From positions 1 through 23,884 of the forward strand of contig CAKUYE010000026.1 in assembly GCA_934702375.1 (NCBI GenBank): DNA of 23,884 nucleotides. Direction: 5' to 3'. Source of the stretch: an uncultured Bacillota bacterium (GTDB lineage Bacteria; Bacillota; Dehalobacteriia; UBA7702). Shown piece by piece: positions 14,347-21,884 of this stretch. Each line of letters opens with the position of its first letter. Position 1 is the first letter of the stretch. The notes beneath the pieces were generated by a model, which was given only the letters and a program-made list of their open reading frames with translations, was not told where the DNA came from and did not search any database. Position numbers and translations under genes: made by a program.

Positions 14347-14791
14347 ACGTTGTTCGTTTCATGTAGAGCAGGGGGTAGGGTGCGCCTTGCTCATCGCAGT
14401 CGGTGCGCCGGTAGGCGGCGAATCCCATATGCTCGTAAAATCCCTTTGCTTTGGGATTCTGTTCGTTTACCGTCACTTCGCAGACGCCGTACTTTTCAAA
14501 GCCCTGCTCTATCAGGGCTTTGCCCAGACCTTTGCCGATTGCATCCGGAGATAAAAACAGCATTTCCAGCCTTTGCCCGTCGATGCCCATAAAGCCCAGA
14601 GGGCTTTGGCTTTCATCTTCTGCTACCAGCAGGTGGGGTACCTCTGCCAAGGCATGGGGTACATATTCCTTGATTTTCAGGATTTCCTCTTCGGATAAAA
14701 AATCGTGGCTGCTGCGAACCGAAGCTTCCCAAAGGGCGGTAAGGGCCGCCAAAAGCTCTTCGGTTCTCGTCGATATTTCGCGTATCGTCAT
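14345..14791 (-). CDS. GNAT-family N-acetyltransferase, YjaB-like
   Basis: This 148-residue GNAT protein has motif A LEMLFLSPDAIGKGLGKALI, with the acetyl-CoA-binding GKGLGKA, and motif B VNEQNPKAKGFYEHMGF. Overall pattern (HDFLSEEE near the start, NEQNPKAKGFY, PYPLLYM at the end) is that of Escherichia coli YjaB. The acceptor is not known. It lies 14 nt downstream of a second GNAT gene in the same direction, probably one operon. Confidence 0.88.
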   Translation of the reverse strand: MTIREISTRTEELLAALTALWEASVRSSHDFLSEEEILKIKEYVPHALAEVPHLLVAEDESQSPLGFMGIDGQRLEMLFLSPDAIGKGLGKALIEQGFEKYGVCEVTVNEQNPKAKGFYEHMGFAAYRRTDCDEQGAPYPLLYMKRTT

Positions 14792-14805
14792 CGGTGCTTT
14801 GTCCT

Positions 14806-15318
14806 TTATCTCAAATCTTTTTCAAAAAGAAACATGCTTTCTTCGCCGTCGCCGTGAAAATCCTCCGGCGGGTTGGGCATGGGGTACTTTTCATGGTAAA
14901 ATGCAGTGATATGGAAGCCGCACACATTGATATAAAAGTGAATATTCCGTTTTTCAAAGTAAGGCGTATAGGCTTCCCATTTTTTGATTTCCGGATGCTT
15001 TTTTTCGATCTCAAACCAAATGGCTTTGCCGATACCGCGGCTTTGTACTCCGTATTTGATAAATAAAAAATCCAAGTGGCCGCTTTGGGTTGCGGCGTCT
15101 GTTGCGATGATGGCACCGCCGACCATTTCGCCATCGATCATTGCCTTGTAGGCGATGGCTCCTTTTTGGTTTAAGGCATTGTCCAAGTCTTTTTCCGGTA
15201 AGATGACGGTATCGGTCTGGCCGAATTTTGCTTCAAAGCCCTTTTGAAAGGCTTCCTGAGCAATGTCTTTGTATTCCTTTAATTCGCTTTTTTCTACAGG
15301 CAGCAATGCAAATTCCAT
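14806..15318 (-). CDS. GNAT-family N-acetyltransferase
   Basis: This 170-residue protein has the GNAT core: a beta strand HLDFLFIKYGVQSRGIGKAI (acetyl-CoA loop QSRGIG) and YTPYFEKRNIHFYINVCGFH for motif B. The C-terminus YPMPNPPEDFHGDGEESMFL is typical of a small group of clostridial acetyltransferases. RBS AGAGGTG, 5 nt before the ATG. It is the first gene of the two-gene GNAT operon under a strong promoter (15349-15377). Substrate unknown. Confidence 0.85.
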   Translation of the reverse strand: MEFALLPVEKSELKEYKDIAQEAFQKGFEAKFGQTDTVILPEKDLDNALNQKGAIAYKAMIDGEMVGGAIIATDAATQSGHLDFLFIKYGVQSRGIGKAIWFEIEKKHPEIKKWEAYTPYFEKRNIHFYINVCGFHITAFYHEKYPMPNPPEDFHGDGEESMFLFEKDLR

Positions 15319-15348
15319 GTTACACCTCTTTAATCATTTCTTCAGCAT

Positions 15349-15377
15349 ATTTTATGTCATCTGCAAAGATATGTCAA
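15349..15377 (-). promoter_or_regulatory. Sigma-A promoter of the GNAT operon
   Basis: On the minus strand TTGACA (15377 to 15372) and TAAAAT (15354 to 15349) are separated by 17 bp; start near 15342, about 24 nt before the ATG. Confidence 0.8.
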
Positions 15378-15448
15378 TATAGTATATCAAATTGTTTTGC
15401 ATTGCTTTACCGCTGCCGGAGTTTGTTGCTCCCGGCTTTTTCTTCCCC

Positions 15449-15477
15449 TTGGTTTTTGCGGAAAAACGTGGTAAGAT
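15449..15477 (+). promoter_or_regulatory. Possible promoter of the cupin gene
   Basis: TTGGTT (15449-15454) and TAAGAT (15472-15477), 17 bp apart. A GC-rich hairpin with a T-tail (about 15413-15442) lies just upstream. Confidence 0.45.
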
Positions 15478-15516
15478 AAAAGAGTATCTTGTTTTGTGAA
15501 AAAGAAGGAGGATCTT

Positions 15517-15830
15517 ATGGAAAATACGTTTATGACACCGGAAGGGCATAAGGGATTTTTGGCAAAAAAGCTCTTTGACGATATGGGGAAGATCCATTGG
15601 TGTGCCATTGCTTATATCGAAAAAACGGTGGCGGCCCGGAAAATAATCACACCCACAGCGATAACCATATTTTCATCGTCGTCGATGGTGAAGTGCGCAT
15701 CGTCTCCGGCGATGAAGAGATCATTGCCGGCAAAAACGAGTCGGTATTTGTGGACGGCATGACCCCTCACTCCATCTGGAATAACGGCGAAAAAACCGCC
15801 GTGGTCATAAAAATCTCCACGGAACGATAA
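15517..15830 (+). pseudogene. Cupin-domain protein, frameshifted at an A-run
   Basis: The start is ATG 15517 (AAGGAGG just upstream). The frame reads MENTFMTPEGHKGFLAKKLF ... HWCAIAYIEK and then loses register at six A (15620-15625). The cupin continues in another frame: NGGGPENNHTHSDNHIF, IVVDGEVRIVSGDEEIIAG, SVFVDGMTPHSIWNNGE. One extra A would restore a single protein of about 104 residues. The HxH metal-binding motif and small beta barrel are intact across the break. It may be a real inactivating mutation, a sequencing error in a homopolymer, or slippage. It is co-directional with the next gene 19 nt downstream. Function unknown. Confidence 0.8.
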
Positions 15831-15849
15831 AGTAAAGGGGGGTGCTGCC

Positions 15850-16500
15850 ATGGCTTATGAAAAGCTGTATAATGAAATCTATGCAATTACGGCGCTAAAG
15901 TATCTGTGGCAGGGGTATGCCCCGGGCTTTGTGAAGGGGGAAAGCCCCGATTGGCGCAACGATGCTGCCGGCATCGGCATTGAGGTTTCCCAGGCGCTGT
16001 TGCCTCGGGACGGTCAGGAAGAGAGCTTTCTCGAAGCTTACCTCGGCTGTTTGCGCCGGGAGATCCCCGAGGATGCCTTTTCCCGGTTTGGGGAGCGGCT
16101 CTATTTTTACAACGACCGCCTTTGGGCTCTCCTCGATGACGGCGTCAACGACGTGGGCGGAGCGGAAAAAATTATCTTCCGCTTTCGCCGCAAGCTCCTC
16201 AAGCTTAATACCAACTATCGCTGCTGCAATACCAACGGCTTGTATCTCTTTGTTCATCAGCCCTTGCCTTTGTCCGGGGCAAAGAAACTTTGCAAGACTT
16301 TGGCAGCGTTGCAGGCTGCGGAGGGCTGCCGGTTTAAGCTGGTATTTCTCGATACGGAAACGGAGATCTATTGTCTGAACCTGCAAAAAGAAACCGTGGA
16401 GCTTATCCCCGTTCCCGCCAAAGCCCAGCTCTTTTTAAAGGAAAAGGCAGAGGCTTTGCGAAACGAAGCTCCCTGGCCCGATGGCCGCATCTACGAATAA
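15850..16500 (+). CDS. Uncharacterised protein with a PD-(D/E)XK-like segment
   Basis: This is a 216-residue soluble protein I do not recognise, with RBS AAAGGGGGG before ATG 15850. Near the N-terminus it has E31-S-P-D-W (to residue 35) and GIGIEVSQAL at 41-50, a spacing reminiscent of PD-(D/E)XK nuclease-fold proteins that carry PD-x(n)-G-(I/V)-E-V. The expected lysine motif is not evident, so this is only suggestive. The C-terminal part contains FKLVFLDTETEIYCLN and a helical end. It probably shares a transcript with the broken cupin gene, and a terminator follows immediately. Confidence 0.75.
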   Translation: MAYEKLYNEIYAITALKYLWQGYAPGFVKGESPDWRNDAAGIGIEVSQALLPRDGQEESFLEAYLGCLRREIPEDAFSRFGERLYFYNDRLWALLDDGVNDVGGAEKIIFRFRRKLLKLNTNYRCCNTNGLYLFVHQPLPLSGAKKLCKTLAALQAAEGCRFKLVFLDTETEIYCLNLQKETVELIPVPAKAQLFLKEKAEALRNEAPWPDGRIYE

Positions 16501-16552
16501 AAAGACCGATTCCCGTGGATATCTTATCCCTTGGAGTCGGTCTTTCTTTTTT
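16501..16552. terminator. Bidirectional intrinsic terminator
   Basis: AAAGACCGA (16501-16509) pairs with TCGGTCTTT (16537-16545), extended inside by TCC/GGA. T-tracts follow on the plus strand (16547-16552) and, from the A-run before the stem, on the minus strand. It separates the convergent unknown gene and hydantoinase-like gene. Confidence 0.85.
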
Positions 16553-18536
16553 ATTGCTTCCAGTTGGGGGTCACGACGCCGATGATGTCGATTTCTGCGG
16601 CGATGAAGAGCTTTTGTTCGCCGTTATCGCCGCCGATTTGCCGGTCTTTGCGCTCCACGAGGATTTCGTAGTGATTCAGGCCATCGGCGCGGAGGGATTC
16701 CTCTACCCGGCGTCGGCCTTCGGTCAGGGCGTAATCCATGGCATTTTGTACCGGGTCGTTGCCGGCGCTGTCGGTTTTGAATACGGTGCGGCCCCAGGGG
16801 GCGTAAACGTGAATTCCCTGAGCTTCGTGGTTTTGGACGGAAATATGGCAGATATTCCGGATTTTCCCGGCGGCGGCGCCGACGGCATTGGCTACTTGAT
16901 GATGTTGGGGGAAAAGGGCCGGAGCCTGTACTTTCTCGGCGGCATCCTTCAGCCAGGCTTCAATGGGAGCGCCGATGCCGATAATCGGCAGATTCAGCTT
17001 GCAGAGAAAGGACATCAGGCCGCCGTTGTCGTAAAAGGCCCGGTTTCGCAGGGTTTGAAGCTCTAGGGTATCTTTGGCATCGGTGGGGATTTTTTCATAA
17101 GCCAGCACACTGTCAAGGATCGTTTCCGCCAGCCTTTCCGTGAATTCCTTGCGGATGGCGGCAATGGCTTTTTCCGTACTCATCCCCCAGCGAGAGGCCA
17201 GCAGGGAAAGGGCCACTTCCGCACCGCGGCGGCTGCCCCGGCCGTATTCTCCGGTGCAGTGGAGGAGATCCGTTGGGGTAAAGCCGGTCATGGCCACATA
17301 GCCCTGATCCATAAAGGGTCCCATTTGGATAAAATCAATGGGGGTGTCCGTTCGCCGGGAGAGTTCCGAGAGGGTCATGGGGCCTTCCTTCAGCAGTTCC
17401 AGAATACGCTTTTGGGTGGCGTTGGCGGGGATCTCCTCGTTGACGGGGCGCAGCAGAAAGAAGCCTTCGCAGGGTTCATTTTTGCGCATCCCCGGGGTGT
17501 GCATCGTCAGCTTCAGCATTTTTTTGATATATTCCGTATGCTCCCGGCAGATGGTGGAAATGGGGTAAACCCGGCGGGGGCCGATATGCAGCGTTCCGGA
17601 GGAAATATCCCGGCAAATGCGGCTGTCGCCGCCGAGACCGTAGGTGTAGACCTCGGCAGCTTTTACCTGGGTGCGCCAGCCGCCCACACAGGCTCCCATG
17701 GGGTCCAGCCGGGGGCTGCCCTTTTTCATTACCGCAATATCCGTGGTCGTGCCGCCCATATCGAGGATCAATCCTTCCTCGCAATCGTTGAGGAAAGTTG
17801 CGCCGATGATGCTGGCCGCCGGCCCCGAAAGGATCGTTTCAATGGGGTGGTTTTTGGCGGTTTCTTCCGTCATCAGGCTGCCGTCCCCCTTTACGATCAT
17901 AATGGGGATCTCCATATGCTTGGCCTTTAAAGCTGCCTTTACCGCCTGAAAGAGGTCGTCGATAACGGAAAGGAGCCGGGCGTTAAGCACCGTTGTGGTG
18001 GTGCGTTCCTTCATGCCCAGGGTTGAGCTTAGCTCATGGGCGGCAATACAGGGCAGCCCCAGGATCTCCCGAACCATGGCTTTTACTTCCTTTTCCGGTT
18101 CCGGATTGCGCACGCTGAGTATCCCGGAAATCGCCACGGCGTCCACCTTGCCCCGAAGGGATGCCAGCGCTTTTCGGGTGGCTTCTTTGTCTATGGGTAT
18201 GGTCACGGTTCCCTGCATATCCACGGTGCCGGGAATCCGGCGGATCTCCCCTTCCGGCAGGGTCAGTTCCCCGTCAAAGCCCATCAGCAGCAGGCCTACC
18301 CGGCAGCCCCGGCCCTCTACCAGAGCATTGGTGGCCAAAGTGGTGGAGAGGGATGCATAGGCGATCTCTTCGTAGCGGTCGTATTCTAGCTGTTCAATGG
18401 CTTTGGTGATGCCGTCGATCAGGTGGAAGTGGGTTGTTTCTGTTTTGGTCTCGGCATGGATCTCTTTGGTTTCCAGATCAATGATCACGGCATCGGTAAA
18501 GGTACCGCCGGTATCGATTCCCAGTACAGTGGGCAT
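16551..18536 (-). CDS. Hydantoinase/oxoprolinase A-family protein
   Basis: This 661-residue protein has the ASKHA ATPase fold of HyuA/5-oxoprolinase. The N-terminal domain begins VLGIDTGGTFTDAVI (phosphate-1 loop), followed by STTLATNALVEGRG. The large domain has TTTVLNARLL, ETILSGPAASIIGA and the second phosphate loop LILDMGGTTTDIAV. An inserted winged-helix-like stretch (ILELLKEGPMTLSELSRRTD) precedes GFTPTDLLHCTG. Family members couple ATP hydrolysis to opening of cyclic amides, usually with a HyuB partner; none is present here. It has its own sigma-54 promoter and lies downstream of an MttB-family gene. It may act on a cyclic N-methyl compound, or serve as an ATP-dependent activator like other ASKHA proteins of corrinoid systems. 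Both roles are inference. Confidence 0.88.
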   Translation of the reverse strand: MPTVLGIDTGGTFTDAVIIDLETKEIHAETKTETTHFHLIDGITKAIEQLEYDRYEEIAYASLSTTLATNALVEGRGCRVGLLLMGFDGELTLPEGEIRRIPGTVDMQGTVTIPIDKEATRKALASLRGKVDAVAISGILSVRNPEPEKEVKAMVREILGLPCIAAHELSSTLGMKERTTTTVLNARLLSVIDDLFQAVKAALKAKHMEIPIMIVKGDGSLMTEETAKNHPIETILSGPAASIIGATFLNDCEEGLILDMGGTTTDIAVMKKGSPRLDPMGACVGGWRTQVKAAEVYTYGLGGDSRICRDISSGTLHIGPRRVYPISTICREHTEYIKKMLKLTMHTPGMRKNEPCEGFFLLRPVNEEIPANATQKRILELLKEGPMTLSELSRRTDTPIDFIQMGPFMDQGYVAMTGFTPTDLLHCTGEYGRGSRRGAEVALSLLASRWGMSTEKAIAAIRKEFTERLAETILDSVLAYEKIPTDAKDTLELQTLRNRAFYDNGGLMSFLCKLNLPIIGIGAPIEAWLKDAAEKVQAPALFPQHHQVANAVGAAAGKIRNICHISVQNHEAQGIHVYAPWGRTVFKTDSAGNDPVQNAMDYALTEGRRRVEESLRADGLNHYEILVERKDRQIGGDNGEQKLFIAAEIDIIGVVTPNWKQ

Positions 18537-18582
18537 AGCTGATCCTTCCTTTCTGTCTTTGTTTTGTAATTACTATATCTAT

Positions 18583-18598
18583 TGCAAAAAGCGTGCCA
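18583..18598 (-). promoter_or_regulatory. Sigma-54 promoter of the hydantoinase-like gene
   Basis: On the minus strand TGGCACG (18598 to 18592), CTTT, TTGCA (18587 to 18583) matches the -24/-12 consensus with correct GG-GC spacing. Start near 18572, about 35 nt before the ATG. Confidence 0.92.
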
Positions 18599-18843
18599 GA
18601 TTTTCTGACTGCGATATTCCTTAAAATCGAGGTTTTTCCACAGTTTTCGACCTCCGATTTGAAAAGGAAAGAGAAAAGTGTTCGTATTTGTTGCGTATAA
18701 TTTTGTGTCATGTTCTTATTCGGTGCAGAAAAGAGGCGTTTTTTCTTGGGTTGTGTTCGCAATTCGTGCGAATATAGTGGAGTACGCGAGCCGAAAACGA
18801 CTCGCGTACTTTTTTATATGATTTTTTTAAATTTTTTTGCTTT
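18599..18843. promoter_or_regulatory. Upstream control region with inverted repeats
   Basis: The 307-nt gap between the two leftward genes holds, upstream of the sigma-54 promoter, three dyads: AAATCGAGGT (18624-18633)/ACCTCCGATTT (18650-18660, one bulge), TTCGCA-ATTCG-TGCGAA (18756-18772), and AGTACGCGAG (18781-18790)/CTCGCGTACT (18801-18810) with T18810-18815. The middle dyad, about 160 bp upstream of the promoter, is at typical enhancer distance for a sigma-54 activator. The last has terminator form only on the plus strand, not for the mttB transcript. Confidence 0.5.
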
Positions 18844-20262
18844 TTAGCCGTTCACTCTGGCTTCTGCTTTGGCCAAGACATCATCGATGGCTTTTTTTGC
18901 TTCGGCGGTCATGGCTACGGGTTCATGGGCGGCAAGGATCTTTCTCATTTTATTCTGAGCACGCTGGGTGATGGTGGTGGAGCCGTTGGCTTCCCAGGTG
19001 GCATAGCCCCAACGGTCGATAAGATCCGGCTTCCAGGTTTCGCGGAAGTGCATTGCCGTATGGTCTTCGCAGAGGAAGTTGCCGCCGGGGCCTACCTTCT
19101 TCACGGTGTCGAAGGCAATCTGGTCTTCATCCACCTTCACGCCCTGGAAGAGGCGACGAGCCATACCGATGATTTCATCACCGATAACCAGCAATTCAAT
19201 GGAGCCGGTAATGCCGAGATCGGCAAAGCCAACGTCATGAATGAGGTTGCCGCCGGTACCCAAGGCACAAACGATCTGCATGGTTGCTTCGATGCAGGCC
19301 TGACCGTCAATGACTTTGGAGTCGGAAACACCGGCAGCGTGGAAAGCGGGAAGACCCAGCTTGTGGAGGATTTCTGCCGAAGTGCCGTGGAGGAGCATCC
19401 ATTCCGGAGCGCCGTAGCTGTGCTGCATGGTTTTCATATCCATGGGGCCGCCGGCAGCACCGGCAATGAAGGGGCAGCCGGGAGAAAGCTGCTGGGCAAT
19501 CACAAGACCGGTAAGGGTATCGGCAAGGCCGATGGAAAGAGCGCCGGCAATGGTGGTGGGAGCGGTACCGCCCATGATCATTCCCGGAGTGTAAATGGCA
19601 GGAATCCTGTTTTCTGCCAAAAGCATCAGCTTGTCCAAGGCTTCCTTGGTGTGTACCAGAGGAGTGGTGGGTTCGCTGTAGATGATAAGGAAGGGTTTTT
19701 CCTGCAAGGCTTCGAGGCTGCCTTTGGCGGCGGCGCACATATCAATGATGCTCTGGAGGTTTTCCGCATCAAAGGCCCAGCTGGTCAAGGGTTTTACGGT
19801 GTTCTGCATCATGGCATGGATTTCATGAACATCGGCCAAAGTTTTGGTTTGGTCCCCGATGACGCAGAGGGACATGACAAAGTCAATGTTGGGCAAAGCA
19901 TCGGCAACTTTTGCGGTGTCGGCAGCGTCCTGTTTGATGGCAGGGCGGCGTTCTCCGGTCTGAGGGTCAAAGAAGTTGGGGCATGTGGGCCCGGGGCCAA
20001 AGTAGCAGTTGCGGCCGCCCAGTTCCATGGCAAGGTCGCCTTCTCTGGTGTATATGTTTACAACATTGGGAGCTTTGGCAATGGCCTGTTCCGTTACTTC
20101 TCTGGGAATATAGGCTCGAATCCCCTCCACCTTGGCACCGGCAGCCTTCAAAAGCTCCAGAGCCTTTTCGTTGTGGATATCCATACCCACTTCTTCCATG
20201 ACGCGATATCCTGCGTCTAAAATCTGATCCAGAGATTCTTGTTCGATGATTTCTAATTTCAT
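18844..20262 (-). CDS. MttB-family (trimethylamine methyltransferase superfamily) protein, non-pyrrolysine
   Basis: This 472-residue TIM-barrel protein shows superfamily features: a GYRVMEEVGMDIHNEKALEL start, GGRNCYFGPGPTCPNFFDPQ, KPFLIIYSEPTTPL, and IMGGTAPTTIAGALSIGLAD. Near the end: KKVGPGGNFLCEDHTAMHFR. The frame has no in-frame amber codon, so it is a non-Pyl member. Characterised non-Pyl relatives demethylate quaternary amines such as glycine betaine, proline betaine or carnitine onto a corrinoid protein. The actual substrate cannot be assigned. AAAGGAAG precedes the ATG. It follows the MFS gene by 43 nt, so the pair forms a sigma-54 operon. No cognate corrinoid protein or RamA-like activator is in the window. 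Confidence 0.93.
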   Translation of the reverse strand: MKLEIIEQESLDQILDAGYRVMEEVGMDIHNEKALELLKAAGAKVEGIRAYIPREVTEQAIAKAPNVVNIYTREGDLAMELGGRNCYFGPGPTCPNFFDPQTGERRPAIKQDAADTAKVADALPNIDFVMSLCVIGDQTKTLADVHEIHAMMQNTVKPLTSWAFDAENLQSIIDMCAAAKGSLEALQEKPFLIIYSEPTTPLVHTKEALDKLMLLAENRIPAIYTPGMIMGGTAPTTIAGALSIGLADTLTGLVIAQQLSPGCPFIAGAAGGPMDMKTMQHSYGAPEWMLLHGTSAEILHKLGLPAFHAAGVSDSKVIDGQACIEATMQIVCALGTGGNLIHDVGFADLGITGSIELLVIGDEIIGMARRLFQGVKVDEDQIAFDTVKKVGPGGNFLCEDHTAMHFRETWKPDLIDRWGYATWEANGSTTITQRAQNKMRKILAAHEPVAMTAEAKKAIDDVLAKAEARVNG

Positions 20263-20298
20263 AATTTGCGACTTCCTTTCGTATTGCCATCTATTTTT

Positions 20299-20320
20299 GC
20301 TGCCGTTATTCTGCGGCAGC
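20299..20320 (-). other. Hairpin spanning the MFS stop codon
   Basis: GCTGCCG (20299-20305) and CGGCAGC (20314-20320) form a 7-bp stem with an 8-nt loop in the MFS-mttB junction. The minus-strand tail is A-rich, so it is not a terminator; it could stabilise the downstream mttB message after processing. Confidence 0.45.
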
Positions 20321-21547
20321 TTCTTTTTTACTCTTTTTAATGGTGCGGTTCAATACCACCGAGGCAATCAGCCCTACAATGGCAAAGCCCAGCATGATGA
20401 GGAACACGTGCTTGTAACCGGTGGCACCGGGGTAAGCGTCCATCAAACCGCCGACGATGGCGTTCATGTAAACATCGGGGAAGAAGCCGATAACGGAAAC
20501 CACGCCGATGGCAGTACCCATCAAGGAACGGGGTACTTTTTGACATTCATCCAGGGTGGCGAAGTAGATGCCCCGCATGGCGAAGATCCCGGCGCAGAAA
20601 AGGAGCATCAGGATCACCGCCACGGTGAGGATTGCCGGAGAGGAGGGCAGGAAGGCAAAACCGGCCAGAGCGGCAACCATCAAGACGAAGCAGCAAGCCA
20701 CAACGAAGGAGATGGAACCCAGCTTATCGGCAATGGTTCCGCCGATGGGAGCCGCGGCAAATTGCAGCACATACTGACGGATAATGGCAATGGCCCCGGC
20801 AGCGGTGGCGGAAAGTCCGAGGATTTCCGTTAAGTAGGGAGTGAGGTAGGTGCTGCCGATGTAAACGCTGTAGCAGGAAAGCACGATGATGGCAACGATC
20901 CATACCGCAGGGATCTTCAAAACCTTGCCCACGTCTTTGATTTGGATCTTATCGCTGGCGCCGGATACTTTGTCCGGGATGATGAACCAGGCGAGAATCG
21001 CCGCAACAAAGCAGAGGATGCTGGTGCCGATGAGGATGCCGGCAACACCGGCAACGGTTTCGCCCAGCTTGCCGTAAAAGTACAGGGCAACAAAGGCAAC
21101 AATAACATTGACGATGCCGCGGCCCCCTTCCAAAAGACCGAACATCCGGCCCTGTTCTTCCCCGGTGCCGAGGCTGTTGGCAACCTTCAGCATGGCAGAC
21201 CACATAAAGGCGGTGGTGACGATGCCCCAGACTGCATAAATGATCATCTGAGCGATGAACCCGGGGAAGGTGGCATACCAGATGCCCAAAGCACCGGCAA
21301 CCACAAAGGCAAAGGAGAGCATTTTACGGGGAGAAAATTTATCGGCAAGATAACCCCCGGGAGCGTAAAAGATCATAGATGTTACGCCGTAGATGCTGAG
21401 GGTAGCAGCAAACTGGGCGTTGGTGAGACCTACCCCTTCAAAAAGAGAATCATAAAAAGTCCAACGAAGGTAGGGCAGGAAGTAGATGGCAACGGCACCC
21501 AGTGCAAGGACGAGGAGTACCAGGTATCTGTTTTTTTCTTTTGCCAT
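20306..21547 (-). CDS. Major facilitator superfamily transporter
   Basis: This 413-residue protein has about 12 hydrophobic segments. The MFS loop 2-3 signature appears as GGYLADKFSPRKML after TM2, and the equivalent in the second half as GGTIADKLG. The middle loop (IPDKVSGASDKIQIKDVGKV) is charged and cytoplasmic. It is first in the operon with mttB and directly under a sigma-54 promoter divergent from the activator, so it probably imports the methylated substrate or exports its product. Sequence alone does not give specificity. It is followed by a charged tail KKSKKEAAAE. Confidence 0.9.
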   Translation of the reverse strand: MAKEKNRYLVLLVLALGAVAIYFLPYLRWTFYDSLFEGVGLTNAQFAATLSIYGVTSMIFYAPGGYLADKFSPRKMLSFAFVVAGALGIWYATFPGFIAQMIIYAVWGIVTTAFMWSAMLKVANSLGTGEEQGRMFGLLEGGRGIVNVIVAFVALYFYGKLGETVAGVAGILIGTSILCFVAAILAWFIIPDKVSGASDKIQIKDVGKVLKIPAVWIVAIIVLSCYSVYIGSTYLTPYLTEILGLSATAAGAIAIIRQYVLQFAAAPIGGTIADKLGSISFVVACCFVLMVAALAGFAFLPSSPAILTVAVILMLLFCAGIFAMRGIYFATLDECQKVPRSLMGTAIGVVSVIGFFPDVYMNAIVGGLMDAYPGATGYKHVFLIMLGFAIVGLIASVVLNRTIKKSKKEAAAE

Positions 21548-21605
21548 GAGTTTTTACTCCTTTCATTGAGGAAAGTGATTTATTTGATCGATCACCTATC
21601 AATAT

Positions 21606-21621
21606 TGCAAGTTCCGTGCCA
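21606..21621 (-). promoter_or_regulatory. Sigma-54 promoter of the MFS-mttB operon
   Basis: On the minus strand TGGCACG (21621 to 21615), GAAC, TTGCA (21610 to 21606) is a near-perfect -24/-12 element. It shares TGGCACG and TTGCA exactly with the promoter at 18583-18598. Start near 21595, about 48 nt before the MFS ATG. Confidence 0.93.
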
Positions 21622-21694
21622 AAAAACACCGCCGATTTTTCGCCCAAAAACAGGATTTTTCGTTTTTTTACCTAAGTATATAAAGCAATAAAAC

Positions 21695-21723
21695 TTGAAG
21701 TGTATGGATTTTGGACGTATAAT
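21695..21723 (+). promoter_or_regulatory. Sigma-A promoter of the activator gene
   Basis: TTGAAG (21695-21700) and TATAAT (21718-21723) are 17 bp apart. The leader would be about 155 nt, AT-rich, and contains the inverted repeat at 21744-21781. Confidence 0.65.
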
Positions 21724-21743
21724 ATAGATGAAATGTAATGAAT

Positions 21744-21781
21744 TAGGACAGTTTTAAAACGTGCAATCGGAAAGTGTCCTA
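21744..21781. promoter_or_regulatory. Candidate activator-binding inverted repeat
   Basis: TAGGACA (21744-21750) and TGTCCTA (21775-21781) form a perfect 7-bp inverted repeat with a 24-nt spacer in the divergent region. It lies about 120-175 bp upstream of the MFS sigma-54 promoter, a normal enhancer position, and in the leader of the activator gene. The rest of the 337-nt intergenic stretch is AT-rich with no other clear signal. Confidence 0.45.
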
Positions 21782-21884
21782 TATTTGTACATTTTTTGGT
21801 AGATTTTGAGTATAGATATCAAATTAATCAAAAAAAATTTCCAGTAAAAAATTTTATTTTTCTCAATTTATTTTTGGAGGAACC

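Noticed and set aside
18925..20220. 431-codon open frame antisense to the MttB-family gene
   Set aside because: Its glycine- and histidine-rich composition is typical of an antisense shadow; the minus-strand gene is clearly conserved.
18844..20262. Pyrrolysine-containing trimethylamine methyltransferase
   Set aside because: The reading frame is continuous for 472 codons with no internal TAG, so it is a non-Pyl superfamily member.
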